From contig NZ_JBLXIJ010000003.1 of the NCBI RefSeq assembly GCF_048269545.1, positions 124,001 to 188,000 of the forward strand: a DNA stretch of 64,000 nt, written 5' to 3'. A program made the translations under genes and the position numbers. The stretch is from Halpernia sp048269545. GTDB lineage: Bacteria; Bacteroidota; Bacteroidia; Flavobacteriales; Weeksellaceae. Shown piece by piece: positions 35,270-44,725 of the stretch. Every line of letters starts with the position of its first letter. The stretch's first letter is position 1. Below the pieces are notes generated by a model. That model made no database searches, had not been told where the DNA came from, and saw only the letters and a program-made list of their open reading frames with translations.

Positions 35270-37259
35270 CCTGATTTTTGACGGTATCATTTACAATCAG
35301 TTCTACTTCCTTGTTTATTTTTCTAAAATTGGTCATTAGAACTTCTTCTTTTATATCAACACCTCGTTTGTCGATAAATGAGTAATAATTTGGCATTGGA
35401 ACATAGTTTTCTTCCTCAATTTTCAGTGCTTTCATATCTAGATTTATTTTTCCGCTAATTGCCGATGTTTTATATTCTTCGGTATTATTTTCTTCGCCTT
35501 GTGCAATCATTCCAACCATTTCCCCCGTTTTCAACGCTGCAATTTTTCCTGCAGGTATCATAAAATCCATTTTCTCGTTGATACTGGTGGAAGTTCCTTG
35601 TTGCGAAATAGATTGGGAATAACTTTTTTGTTTGATTTTACCGAACATTTTTTCCATCCAATCCAAAGTGTTTTTATCTCTTGCAGAACCAGAAATGATA
35701 TTTCCGACAATTGCTGAAATGGTATCTGCTACTTCTTTTTTATAGAATTGTCGTAATTGTGGAATCTCTTGAAGTCCAAGCAAAACGGCGATTTTATTGC
35801 TTCTTGCAGTTGCCACTACATTATCAATTTTATGAATGTAAATGGTGGGAAATTCATCGGCGATAATTCCTCCTGGTAAATTATTTTTTGAATTGATTAA
35901 TCTCAAAGTTCTATTCAAAACTGAAGAATACAATGCCGAATTAATATCTTGAGTACTTGGATCAGATGCTAAAATGATGATTGAGGGATTTTCTTTATCT
36001 GTTATTTTTAACTCTACTTCATCACCAGAAAAAACCCAAAAACTTTCTTTGGTTGCCAATCTCGACAAGAATATTTTTAAAGTTCCTACTTGCCCTTCCA
36101 ACTGATCAAATGCTCTATTGTCGTATGCTGTTTTAAATGGTGAGAGCAAAGAATAAATTTCTTCGTTTGTAAATAGTGTGTCAAAAATATCCTGATAACT
36201 ACGGTTCATAAATGAAAGAATATGTGGCAAATCGGAATATTTTCCGTTTTCAAATTTTGCAAAAAAGTAAATACACGAAGAGAGAAAATTTATAGCAGAT
36301 TGCGTGAAAAACGCTTCAGATCCACCGCCAGAACTTGACCCTCCCTTTTGCAGAGAGGAAACCATAGATTCTGCCATTTCTTGTGCTTCTGCTAAAGTTT
36401 GGATGTATTCTTTTTTGAAAGGATTTACTCTTTTAGACTTTTCAACCTCATTCAAATTAATCACGTGAAACTGATGCTGATAATTTTCATCTTTATTTTT
36501 CTTCAATAAATAATGGTAGTAAGCGATTTTTGACAAATCGGGAAATTTGAAATCATAAATACATAATGAAAAACCATTGTTTATCATCTGTCGTATTGCA
36601 GGATTGATTACCCCAAAAGATTTCCCAGATCCTGGCGTTCCAATAACCATTGTTCCCCGAAATGGATTAATATTAATCCAACCTTTATTTGTTCGTTTGT
36701 TGAAGCGAAATAAATAGGGAATGTTTACGGAAGTATCTGTTCTTACCAATTTTTGATTTTGCGCAAAACTCTCTTCTTCTATATTCCATCGGTCTTTTCC
36801 CATTTTTTGTTGCATCAGTTTTGAAATATTATCTGCACCAACTTGTGCGATTAACGCTCCTAAAAAAGATAAGAAAGTATAGATGATTTGATAAAAGTTT
36901 AAAGGTGGAATCAGTTTCGGAAGTGTGTTGTTTCCTGCTTGCGAAGTGAAAACGAGTGAACCTAACATCAATCCCAAACCAATCAAAATTGGTGTAATGA
37001 TTTGTTTACCGATGTTGAGATCAATTTTCTTTTTTGCTCTGGTTCCTATTGCAACTAATGTGATTAAAATTATAGTGCAAATTTTCGCATTCAAAGGTGG
37101 GTAAAACAATCCCATCTTTGAAAATTTGGTCAATAATTCCGTTACGAAAGGAATTTTCGCAGTGATGAAAAACAAAGACGAACAATCCAATAAGACGATA
37201 AAATAGACCATCTTTTGGAAAAAACTGTAAATCTTTATTTGGTTTTGTTGCTCTTGCAT
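35256..37259 (-). CDS. Type IV coupling protein (VirD4/TraG-type, 'MobC' of Bacteroidetes)
   Basis: A 667-residue inner-membrane ATPase that hands the relaxase-DNA complex to the secretion channel. The first 150 residues form about four helices. Walker A is GTPGSGKS (near residue 210), Walker B is GGIIADEFPTIY (near 460), and the coupling-protein core includes QGEENNTEEYKTSAISGK. It resembles the Bacteroidetes coupling proteins named MobC. Here it lies at the end of the tra operon rather than beside the relaxase. One-nucleotide overlap with the gene upstream (37259). Confidence 0.92.
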   Translation of the reverse strand: MQEQQNQIKIYSFFQKMVYFIVLLDCSSLFFITAKIPFVTELLTKFSKMGLFYPPLNAKICTIILITLVAIGTRAKKKIDLNIGKQIITPILIGLGLMLGSLVFTSQAGNNTLPKLIPPLNFYQIIYTFLSFLGALIAQVGADNISKLMQQKMGKDRWNIEEESFAQNQKLVRTDTSVNIPYLFRFNKRTNKGWININPFRGTMVIGTPGSGKSFGVINPAIRQMINNGFSLCIYDFKFPDLSKIAYYHYLLKKNKDENYQHQFHVINLNEVEKSKRVNPFKKEYIQTLAEAQEMAESMVSSLQKGGSSSGGGSEAFFTQSAINFLSSCIYFFAKFENGKYSDLPHILSFMNRSYQDIFDTLFTNEEIYSLLSPFKTAYDNRAFDQLEGQVGTLKIFLSRLATKESFWVFSGDEVELKITDKENPSIIILASDPSTQDINSALYSSVLNRTLRLINSKNNLPGGIIADEFPTIYIHKIDNVVATARSNKIAVLLGLQEIPQLRQFYKKEVADTISAIVGNIISGSARDKNTLDWMEKMFGKIKQKSYSQSISQQGTSTSINEKMDFMIPAGKIAALKTGEMVGMIAQGEENNTEEYKTSAISGKINLDMKALKIEEENYVPMPNYYSFIDKRGVDIKEEVLMTNFRKINKEVELIVNDTVKNQDDEY

Positions 37260-37615
37260 TAAGAATAATTTTCGAAATATTCATTCAGTAATTTATGTTC
37301 TTCTAGTAAACTGTGGTGTAGTTTTTTTTGCTGTTCCTGCAAATTTTTATGCTGTTCTTGTATTTCAACAAGATCGGCATTCAACACTTTGAATTGATTA
37401 ATTAATTCTTGTCCTCTTTTTTCGACGCTCTCGACAATGTATGAGCGACTTGCCTCATCAGATATTTTCTCATACCAATCTTTAAGGTTTAATAATTTTT
37501 CATAGTCATTTATAAGTCCTTTTCGCTTTCTATCAAAAATGAATATAGAAACAGAATAGTAGGTAATTATTAATAGCAAGATTACTATGTACACTGTGGG
37601 TGATAAATTTTCCAT
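37259..37615 (-). CDS. Small membrane-anchored coiled-coil protein
   Basis: A 118-residue protein with one N-terminal helix (YIVILLLIITYYSVSIFIF) followed by a mostly helical, Gln/Glu/Leu-rich region with heptad character (LVEIQEQHKNLQEQQKKLH). It overlaps the coupling-protein gene by 1 nt, so translation is probably coupled. It may act as a partner or stalk for the coupling protein; no family name can be given. Confidence 0.6.
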   Translation of the reverse strand: MENLSPTVYIVILLLIITYYSVSIFIFDRKRKGLINDYEKLLNLKDWYEKISDEASRSYIVESVEKRGQELINQFKVLNADLVEIQEQHKNLQEQQKKLHHSLLEEHKLLNEYFENYS

Positions 37616-37626
37616 TTTATTAGTAT

Positions 37627-38496
37627 TTAAAATGTATCTGCGTTTAAAATATCTGAATATTTGACTTTCATTTCTATTGCTCTTCCAGACAATTGTTCTT
37701 CTATCAATCTAATTTTCATAACCTTACTGTTTGGGTAAGTAAATTTTTTGAAAACATAAATATTCCGGTAACTTTTCTTAAACTGCTTCTGATTGTACAA
37801 CTGATAAACTGGATTTAATGCAATGCTTTGATTATTGGTTGCTTTGTAAATCTTTTTATCTTCTACGGAAAATTTTAGTGCGTCTATATCATAACCTAAA
37901 TTGGAAGTGTTTAGAAAAGTCATATCCAAAAAAATATAATCGTTCACGACATACACATTGTTAATCTGCATCGTGAGTTTTAAACTTTTCACTTCTCGTA
38001 TTGGATTTTTTAATTCCTTTTTACGCAAAATATCGAGAGAGAATTTTTGTAATTCTGTGTTTGAGAAAGACATTTTTGGATATTCCAAAGGTTGCATATC
38101 TTCTGGCTGAATCTGAATGTTTGTAACCGATTCTCTTTTATAATTCAGATAACTTACTTTATATTGAGCCATAAAAGACTGACAGACAATAGTGATTACT
38201 CCCAGATCATTCCTATTTGTCATTATGCCAATTTTGGTGGAATCAGATGTTGAATCATCAGTAATTTTAATTCTTGCAATGTTTTCTGCTGGTAAATCTC
38301 CGGTTAAATTATTGGTGGACAAATCCACAAATTGAATAGGTTCTGGAGAAATAATATGCAGACTTACGCCTTTGGAAATTTCTAATGTTTTTAAATCTTC
38401 TACTCTCTTTTCGGTAGTTTCAGTTTGTGAAAAAATGAAAATGGAGCAGAAAAGTGATAGTCCACTCAAAATATTTTTTATTGATTTATTTGTCAT
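37627..38496 (-). CDS. traN: Conjugative transposon protein TraN
   Basis: A 289-residue periplasmic protein with a signal peptide (NILSGLSLFCSIFIFSQT). The N-terminal domain contains KGVSLHIISPEPIQFVDLST, and the C-terminal domain ends in regularly alternating beta strands (NVYVVNDYIFLDMTFLNTSN). This matches TraN (DUF4138) of Bacteroidetes conjugative transposons, thought to play the VirB9-like role in the outer core. It overlaps traM by 11 bp. Confidence 0.88.
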   Translation of the reverse strand: MTNKSIKNILSGLSLFCSIFIFSQTETTEKRVEDLKTLEISKGVSLHIISPEPIQFVDLSTNNLTGDLPAENIARIKITDDSTSDSTKIGIMTNRNDLGVITIVCQSFMAQYKVSYLNYKRESVTNIQIQPEDMQPLEYPKMSFSNTELQKFSLDILRKKELKNPIREVKSLKLTMQINNVYVVNDYIFLDMTFLNTSNLGYDIDALKFSVEDKKIYKATNNQSIALNPVYQLYNQKQFKKSYRNIYVFKKFTYPNSKVMKIRLIEEQLSGRAIEMKVKYSDILNADTF

Positions 38497-39706
38497 TTTT
38501 AGTTTTATTTAGTTCTTTATCGTTGATTAAATAGATGTAGGAATTGTATTTTAATTTCGCTTTATTCTGCCGAATCATATTGGAAATCGTTTTGGAAGTG
38601 GAACTAAACAAACTGGAAAATAAACTCGTGAAAAAACTTTCTCCACTGCTATCCATTTGAGTTCCTTGTACAGAATTGCTTCCCATCTCGCGCAACATTT
38701 CCCGAAAATCGCTTTGTGGCACATACAATCCTTGCATTCCGTCCATATCGAAAACCGATAGATTTACTGGTAAAATATTGCCGTCTTTTAAAATTGAAAT
38801 TACCTTGAGATTGACTCTTTGCATTGCAAATCCTGAAATCTGACCATACAAAATAGTTCCTTTATTGATTTTATGCTTACCAACATTGATGTCTTCCAAT
38901 AATCGAAAGCGGATTCTGCTTCCCAAATTCCCTTTGTTATTTTCATCAATTACTGCTTTTATAAAATTGTCATTGTTTGTTTTTGCTATTGAATTGAAAC
39001 TTGGATTGAGAGATGATTTATCAACTTTTAAGGTCGTGTTCAAAAATGCTTCTAACTTTTCTTTATTCTTTTTCAATTTATTTTCAGAAGCCAGTGCTGC
39101 CTGATATTCCGGATCTTTCGCTTTTTCCAAAGAATCCATCATCAAAAATTGCTTTTTCAACATTTTCACTGGATCAGTTTCTTCATGCTTTTTATTTGAT
39201 GCAAATTGATTTTCTGACATAGAAGTATTGCTACTAGGATTTCCACCGCCTTGATTATTGAGCATTCTTATCATTTCGGATGAACGTTGAAAATCTTTTT
39301 CATCAGAATTTCTTTGAGGACCTTGTTTGTAGTAAGAATCATTTGCAGGATTTTTGCCTAAACCATTATTCAAACCTCTCATTACTTTCAATGAATCGAT
39401 GTAGCGTTTTTGTTTATCATCCAAATTGTCGGAATAATTTTGCAAACTATCTTCGTCGCTTTCAATACCATCCAACATGGATCTACCGTCTCCTCTTTCA
39501 AATAAATCATCGTATGCTGCATTTTTTGAAAGAATAGAATCTTGCGTTTCTCCTAAATTGAGTGATAAATCCTGCGATTTTTCTTCCATTTTATTTTCTT
39601 TATCCAAAAATTTTGTAGCCTGAAATCCTAAAAAAAGAATAATTGGCAAAAGAATTAATGGAAAAATATACTTGGGCTGTTTAAATTTTATTTTTTTAAT
39701 GTCCAT
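38486..39706 (-). CDS. traM: Conjugative transposon protein TraM
   Basis: A 406-residue protein with one N-terminal membrane helix (YIFPLILLPIILFLGF), a long disordered Ser/Asn/Asp-rich periplasmic linker and a C-terminal beta domain (KGTILYGQISGFAMQRVNLK, LSVFDMDGMQGLYVP) that is the conserved part of TraM. It is a VirB10-like transmembrane scaffold joining inner and outer complexes. Gene order TraJ-K-(L)-M-N agrees with other Bacteroidetes elements. Overlaps its upstream neighbour by 11 bp. Confidence 0.9.
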   Translation of the reverse strand: MDIKKIKFKQPKYIFPLILLPIILFLGFQATKFLDKENKMEEKSQDLSLNLGETQDSILSKNAAYDDLFERGDGRSMLDGIESDEDSLQNYSDNLDDKQKRYIDSLKVMRGLNNGLGKNPANDSYYKQGPQRNSDEKDFQRSSEMIRMLNNQGGGNPSSNTSMSENQFASNKKHEETDPVKMLKKQFLMMDSLEKAKDPEYQAALASENKLKKNKEKLEAFLNTTLKVDKSSLNPSFNSIAKTNNDNFIKAVIDENNKGNLGSRIRFRLLEDINVGKHKINKGTILYGQISGFAMQRVNLKVISILKDGNILPVNLSVFDMDGMQGLYVPQSDFREMLREMGSNSVQGTQMDSSGESFFTSLFSSLFSSTSKTISNMIRQNKAKLKYNSYIYLINDKELNKTKNDK

Positions 39707-40061
39707 TTTTAAATGTTTGGTATTGGTTGAACAAATATTCTATTCGCAGACTGTCGTTTTTTGTAAGTGGACCTTTCTCTCTTTTTGTTTTTAGTAGTTG
39801 AAGTTCTTTTACCACACTTTCCATTTTCTTTTCAGTTTCATCCATTTTCGCTTTTACCTGATCACTTTCCGAGTATATATTTGGAATATTGTTTTTGGTA
39901 GAAATTTTTGGTGTGAAATAGAAATATTGAATAAAAATTAATCCAAATGATAGGGTTAATAGTAACATCACATAGCCATAAACCTTTTTCGGGTGCTTTA
40001 TCATCCATTGTTTTGATGAATAAAACTGCTCTTTGAGAAAGTTGTATTTGTTGATTAACAT
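39696..40061 (-). CDS. Small membrane protein in the TraL position
   Basis: A 121-residue protein with one transmembrane helix (about residues 29-50, VYGYVMLLLTLSFGLIFIQYF) and a C-terminal coiled-coil-like region (KMDETEKKMESVVKELQLLK). It sits exactly between traK and traM, where TraL lies in Bacteroidetes conjugative transposons, and shares a nucleotide with traK's stop codon. Sequence resemblance to TraL is not strong enough to name it. Confidence 0.65.
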   Translation of the reverse strand: MLINKYNFLKEQFYSSKQWMIKHPKKVYGYVMLLLTLSFGLIFIQYFYFTPKISTKNNIPNIYSESDQVKAKMDETEKKMESVVKELQLLKTKREKGPLTKNDSLRIEYLFNQYQTFKNGH

Positions 40062-40675
40062 TAGTAATTCGATTTTGCTTTGTTAGAAATTTCGCTATTA
40101 TCTAAAATTCTCCAGTTCCGAAGAAGTACACCGTGAGGGTTATTTGGACTTCTAATCATATCCTCAAAATCTCCTTCAGTTATTAATTTTCTGATGATGA
40201 GAGAGTTTTTTCTATTGATCATTTGCGTTCCGTAATAGATGAATTTTTTATTGGGCAAATCCAATTTGATTGAATCATTACGCACCGTCACCAAAGAGTT
40301 TCCAGAAATTATTTGATTGTAAAAACCTTTTTCTCTTAAATTGGTGTACTCCTTTTTTCCACTATCATCAATCAAATACAGTGATTTTTCCACATTTTCT
40401 TTGATGTATCGATCATCTGGAGCAAGCGTAAAAAATAGGCGATGGAATAATTCTACTTGAGATTTGTATTCTACTGGTCTGTTCAAAAGTTCATCTGTTT
40501 GTTTTACCAAAATCGGCACGCCATTATCAATTACATATAAAGATTTTCGAGAATCTTCTATTAATTTGTAGGCAAACATAAATCCTACAATTACAATAAT
40601 TACTGCAAAAAGAATGGATGCTAAAGAAATCGTTTTATTGATTTTTATTTTTTGTTCTATGTTTTTAACAAGCAT
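40061..40675 (-). CDS. traK: Conjugative transposon protein TraK
   Basis: A 204-residue bitopic protein: N-terminal helix (ISLASILFAVIIVIVGFMFA) and a periplasmic VirB8-like domain. RPVEYKSQVELFHRLFFTLAPDDRYIKENVEKSL is a highly conserved TraK region, split here to respect its length: the core is FHRLFFTLAPDD. It forms part of the inner-membrane platform of the mating apparatus. Gene order supports the call. Confidence 0.9.
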   Translation of the reverse strand: MLVKNIEQKIKINKTISLASILFAVIIVIVGFMFAYKLIEDSRKSLYVIDNGVPILVKQTDELLNRPVEYKSQVELFHRLFFTLAPDDRYIKENVEKSLYLIDDSGKKEYTNLREKGFYNQIISGNSLVTVRNDSIKLDLPNKKFIYYGTQMINRKNSLIIRKLITEGDFEDMIRSPNNPHGVLLRNWRILDNSEISNKAKSNY

Positions 40676-40701
40676 TTTAAAGTTAATGTTAAGGTTATTT
40701 C

Positions 40702-41862
40702 TTAAATTTTGGTTATTATTTTCACTGCCGCTTTACCCGCACTTGCCACTTTCCCACCTGCTGCTTTTCCTTTACTCATAATTCCTGCTCCACCTGCAGA
40801 AACAATGGAATCTGCAATAGAGGGAACCATTAAAATTCCAATTCCTGTAACTATGTAAGCAACTGCCGGAAATAAAGCGGTGTACATCATGCCACTATTT
40901 TGAACATACACCCGAAGTGTTTCCATATCTGCAACACCTCCTGAATCTATTATTAGAGCATATCTATCCAATTCCATTTGATAACCAGACATAATTAATT
41001 GCTGTCCGATATTGATGATGGTATAGGTTATAAAAGTGTATAGATTAATATTGATGAATTTCGAAACCCAATTGCTAAATGAATTTTCAAAACCGGGTAT
41101 TAATGAAATTCCAATGGCTATCGGTCCCAAAATGATCAGTATGTAACTCCAAATTTTCTGAATAAAAAATATGAGATAGGTGCAAACTCGCAGAATGGTT
41201 AAAGAAACTCCCTCGATGATTTCTGATAATGTTTTTTGAATTTTAAATTCCATTTTCATGTACCATTCTTTGGCGGGCGCTAATAATTTATCTACATCGA
41301 TATCATACCAACTATCATCCGCTTTGCCTTCCAACTTATCCAAAGTTTCCTGTTTCGCTTCTTCTTCCGCTTGCTGTTTTATAAGAATTTCTAAAATCTG
41401 GTTTTGTTTTTTAAAGCGTTCAACTCTCAAATCATTTGCGTCTTGCTCGATTGCCTGAAAAAGTGCAATTCCAGGTTCCGCCAGAGATTGCAATGGATAT
41501 TGAATCATAGAGGTAAATGCGCCCCAATACATTAAAATAAATGCAATAATTGTTGGTCGAATCATTGGGGTAACTTCCCAAGGTCTTGCTCCTTCCTGCA
41601 TTTGCCAACCTAAATATCCCATATAGCACAAAGCACCAAAACCTCCAATTGCTTGTCCCAACATTACTGCTCCCACAGATTGTGCTGCCATTGTTGTGTC
41701 TAATTTTGTAAATGCTTCCATGAACCATTTTTCAAATGCGCCGTCTCCTTTCAGAAACTGCAAAAGTTTATTATAACTTGCTGTATCATTGGTTTGTCCA
41801 AAAACAATTGTGGGCAGAAAAATCAACAATAGACAAATTGTGAGCTTTAGATATTTATTCAT
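40702..41862 (-). CDS. traJ: Conjugative transposon protein TraJ (VirB6-like)
   Basis: A 386-residue polytopic membrane protein with a signal-like first helix and about seven further helices. MGYLGWQMQEGARPWEVTP and the Gly/Ala/Lys-rich C-terminus (GAGIMSKGKAAGGKVASAGK) are typical of TraJ proteins. A cytoplasmic or periplasmic coiled region (QILEILIKQQAEEEAKQETL) lies in the middle. It would build the inner-membrane pore of the type IV secretion channel. Four bp separate it from the preceding secreted-protein gene. Confidence 0.88.
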   Translation of the reverse strand: MNKYLKLTICLLLIFLPTIVFGQTNDTASYNKLLQFLKGDGAFEKWFMEAFTKLDTTMAAQSVGAVMLGQAIGGFGALCYMGYLGWQMQEGARPWEVTPMIRPTIIAFILMYWGAFTSMIQYPLQSLAEPGIALFQAIEQDANDLRVERFKKQNQILEILIKQQAEEEAKQETLDKLEGKADDSWYDIDVDKLLAPAKEWYMKMEFKIQKTLSEIIEGVSLTILRVCTYLIFFIQKIWSYILIILGPIAIGISLIPGFENSFSNWVSKFININLYTFITYTIINIGQQLIMSGYQMELDRYALIIDSGGVADMETLRVYVQNSGMMYTALFPAVAYIVTGIGILMVPSIADSIVSAGGAGIMSKGKAAGGKVASAGKAAVKIITKI

Positions 41863-41865
41863 CTT

Positions 41866-42687
41866 TTAAAATTTATTTTTATAAGCAATCATTACTTCCT
41901 GAACGATGGTAACATCATTTGGTTCCCAATAAGGCCCTATATTAATTTTTGATTTTGAGAGTAGTTTTTTGTAATCCAGAAAAAGGGTATTTTTTTGGTC
42001 AAATGCTCTAATTTGTTGATTAAACTTTCTCCAACCAATCAAAGTTTCGTGGTACATCAAAAATCTTTTTCCACGTGGCATATCCAATGTTCGTGAGTTT
42101 TTGTATTTATCTTTTAATAAGTCTAATTCCTTTTTTAAATGTGCGATTCCTCCGTTGGTAAGCATGTTTTGATAGGTTTTATCATCCTTCAATTGCCACT
42201 CTAAATAATTTTGAGGATTTTCTGCAAATTCATTTAAAGGTTTCAGCATTTTTTTATAATAAAGCAACCAAAGTGGATCTGCTGCGACTGTTGCTGAAGT
42301 CCAATGTGCTAAATCCTGAACATTTCTGGTGTAAAGCATATCTACTTGTACTTTAATTTTTTCTGCTTCTGCTCGTTGAAATTCTAGTTCTACCAATCTT
42401 TGCACTTCTAATCCTGTTGGTTTTAATGGACGAATATCGGCACCGTCTTTATAATCTCTATTTTTGCTGGGCGACAACCAACCCCAAACAGTAGCGTAAG
42501 CGAAATTGGTTTGTATTCCGAACGTATATTTTGGGTAAGGACGAAAATCTCCCCAAGATTCAAATACCATTCTTTTGTTGTGCGCAACGATTGAAGGATC
42601 ATTCAATTTTTTTACCTGTCCGAAACTGAATCCTGTACAAAAGATTACAGGCAATAGAAATATTATTTTGAAAAAATGTTTTCTCAT
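41866..42687 (-). CDS. Secreted conjugation-cluster protein, distal member of a related series
   Basis: A 273-residue protein with a signal peptide (FFKIIFLLPVIFCTGFSFGQ). The body is largely helical (LEVQRLVELEFQRAEAEKIK). It ends VTIVQEVMIAYKNKF, similar to the ends of the three genes upstream (IVENIMWTYKNRF, IVKNIMQNYNFIFN), suggesting common ancestry or a shared docking signal. Position before traJ fits the TraI (DUF4141-like) slot, although I cannot equate it securely with TraI. Confidence 0.65.
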   Translation of the reverse strand: MRKHFFKIIFLLPVIFCTGFSFGQVKKLNDPSIVAHNKRMVFESWGDFRPYPKYTFGIQTNFAYATVWGWLSPSKNRDYKDGADIRPLKPTGLEVQRLVELEFQRAEAEKIKVQVDMLYTRNVQDLAHWTSATVAADPLWLLYYKKMLKPLNEFAENPQNYLEWQLKDDKTYQNMLTNGGIAHLKKELDLLKDKYKNSRTLDMPRGKRFLMYHETLIGWRKFNQQIRAFDQKNTLFLDYKKLLSKSKINIGPYWEPNDVTIVQEVMIAYKNKF

Positions 42688-42694
42688 GAGCGTA

Positions 42695-43363
42695 TTAATT
42701 AAAAATGAAATTGTAATTCTGCATAATATTTTTTACTATTGCTCTATCTAAATTGACATAAGTACTTATGGTAGGAATTTGATAGATGTATGGTATTTTC
42801 CTAGCGTTTTTCAGTCTAATTCGGATGCAAACCAAATAACCATTGATCATATTGGCTCTGGTAGAAAGTTTTTGAATTACTGCTTGTCTGTCAAAAGGAT
42901 CCATTAAAAAATCCGCATCTTCACGTAAAATATCATTCACCAATTCAGTTTGCATTTTGATGAGTTCTTGCGTTGCTGCGATGTAATACCTGTTCAAAAG
43001 AATTGCATATTGAGGATTTTGCGTTGTAAGAGAAAGTACTTCATTGGCATTTTGCCCAATTTGAACAAAAGTGTGAGAGAGGTAATACAATTGTTTTCCT
43101 TGTTTGATGGCTGCATTTACATTGGTCAATTTATCATAGATGAACTGTTGAATAGCCACAACTTGTGTGATTTTTTGATTTACATCATCATATAATTTTT
43201 TCTGTTTTTCGTATGAGTTTAAAAAGGATTCATTGCTTGCCAATCTTACCGCCTGATTTTTTGAAATCTGTATTAATAGTTTATCATTAAACACCACAGT
43301 TTGCGCTGAAATCGAAAGTAACCCACCATAAAAAATAGATGATAGAAGAAAAATTTTTCTCAT
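42695..43363 (-). CDS. Secreted helical conjugation protein, paralogue A
   Basis: A 222-residue protein with a signal peptide (IFLLSSIFYGGLLSISAQ). It is mainly helical and shares with its upstream neighbours the pattern LTTQNPQYAILLNRYYIAATQ and an end reading YVNLDRAIVKNIMQNYNF. It is about a third identical by eye to the product of 44063-44725. Probably periplasmic and part of or a plug for the mating channel; function unknown. Confidence 0.65.
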   Translation of the reverse strand: MRKIFLLSSIFYGGLLSISAQTVVFNDKLLIQISKNQAVRLASNESFLNSYEKQKKLYDDVNQKITQVVAIQQFIYDKLTNVNAAIKQGKQLYYLSHTFVQIGQNANEVLSLTTQNPQYAILLNRYYIAATQELIKMQTELVNDILREDADFLMDPFDRQAVIQKLSTRANMINGYLVCIRIRLKNARKIPYIYQIPTISTYVNLDRAIVKNIMQNYNFIFN

Positions 43364-43372
43364 TTTTAAAAT

Positions 43373-44047
43373 TTAAAATTGATTTAAAATCTGATTTACA
43401 ATCTGCTTATCTTTATTGATATAATTGAGAACTACAAACTTTGTCCACTCTACTTTTCTCTTTATATCACGTACTTTCATCAACATAAAAAGGGAATCTC
43501 TCCTTAAATTGGTTACTTCTCCTAAAGCATATTCTAAAAGTATTTTACGTTCGGCTTTTTCCATTTGATTAATCGCTCCGTAAGAGATGACAATGCCGGA
43601 TAACAATCTCACCACCATTTGCATATCATCTACAAATCTGATTTGCGAGGGAAGTAAAACAACTAATGAATAAGGCGCGGTTTGAATTTCATTAATAATC
43701 TTCGTTTGGATATCTTGAATTTTTTGACTTTCCAGAAAAATAGCATAGCCAGTAGGAATAGCCTGCATTGCAAAATCTACAATTCTTAATCTATCCTGAA
43801 TTTTGATAGTGGTTTCTTTAAATTTTTCCCATTGCTTTTTATTTACCACTTCTGTTGCTAAATTTTGATCTTGCCAATTCTTCATACTTTTCTGCCTTTC
43901 ATTTTCTTCCATTGTATGACGGATTTCCTGATTCATCATTGGAAAAGACACGTTCTCTTTTTCCCAAGGCGGCGTTGGACTTCCACCTGAAGATGTAATC
44001 ACAAAATAAACTGAAAGAAGAAAAATTGATAAAAACAGTTTTTTCAT
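43373..44047 (-). CDS. Secreted helical conjugation protein, paralogue B
   Basis: A 224-residue protein with a signal peptide (LFLSIFLLSVYFVITSSGGS) and a largely helical body. Similarities to paralogues A and C are weaker: SLVVLLPSQIRFVDDMQMVV aligns with their 'TLTxxxPQY' segment and NYINKDKQIVNQILNQF with their common C-terminus. It lies between the two in a tight run of genes separated by 9-15 bp. No known family recognised. Confidence 0.6.
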   Translation of the reverse strand: MKKLFLSIFLLSVYFVITSSGGSPTPPWEKENVSFPMMNQEIRHTMEENERQKSMKNWQDQNLATEVVNKKQWEKFKETTIKIQDRLRIVDFAMQAIPTGYAIFLESQKIQDIQTKIINEIQTAPYSLVVLLPSQIRFVDDMQMVVRLLSGIVISYGAINQMEKAERKILLEYALGEVTNLRRDSLFMLMKVRDIKRKVEWTKFVVLNYINKDKQIVNQILNQF

Positions 44048-44062
44048 TTTGATTATTTTAAT

Positions 44063-44725
44063 CTAAAATCTATTTTTATAAGTCCACATTATATTTTCCA
44101 CAATGCTCATATCCGTATTGATGTAACCTTGAAATGGATTGATAGATTGAAACCAACCCAGTCTAATTGCACGTTCAATATTTAATTTTGTAGCGAGTAA
44201 CCAGATTTTTAGCATCGTCACATTCTGCGAAACCGAAAAAAGTAGTTTGTAGCGATCTCCTGCTGTCGCAAGATTTAATTCGCCTGGTTTTAATAAATCT
44301 GTTACATCAGTTGTCAATTTTATGACTTGCTCATAAGCCTTTTGAGTTGCTTTAACGCCAAAAACAGAATATTGTGGTTTGTTACTTGTCAAGGTTAAAA
44401 TCTCACTTGAATACTTAAGGCAACGATCCAATTCATTATAAATATTTACGACCTGTACGCCATTTTTTAAAGTGCCAGAAACTTCATTTAATCCTTTCAA
44501 GACTTTATTCTGAATGTCATTGGCAACCGTCATTTGCGTTGCAACCCAGGTTTGGGCTTGTTGAAGTTTTGTCTGTTGCTCAATGGTTTTCTCCTGTTGA
44601 TTTTCCAGATTGTCGGAGTATAATTTCAAAGCCAATGTTGTGGTTACATCGATGTAGGTATTTTGTGCTAAAGCAAAACTTCCCACAAAAACCAAAATTG
44701 TTATGCTAAACTTTTTCATATTCAA
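44063..44725 (-). CDS. Secreted helical conjugation protein, paralogue C
   Basis: A 220-residue protein with a signal peptide (FSITILVFVGSFALAQ) and a helical body. LTLTSNKPQYSVFGVKATQ and the terminal YINTDMSIVENIMWTYKNRF match paralogue A; the Gln-rich NLENQQEKTIEQQTKLQQAQ is predicted to be coiled. The first 20 bp overlap the end of traG, indicating translational coupling to it. The Bacteroidetes TraI proteins (DUF4141) have a comparable size and place. Confidence 0.65.
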   Translation of the reverse strand: MNMKKFSITILVFVGSFALAQNTYIDVTTTLALKLYSDNLENQQEKTIEQQTKLQQAQTWVATQMTVANDIQNKVLKGLNEVSGTLKNGVQVVNIYNELDRCLKYSSEILTLTSNKPQYSVFGVKATQKAYEQVIKLTTDVTDLLKPGELNLATAGDRYKLLFSVSQNVTMLKIWLLATKLNIERAIRLGWFQSINPFQGYINTDMSIVENIMWTYKNRF

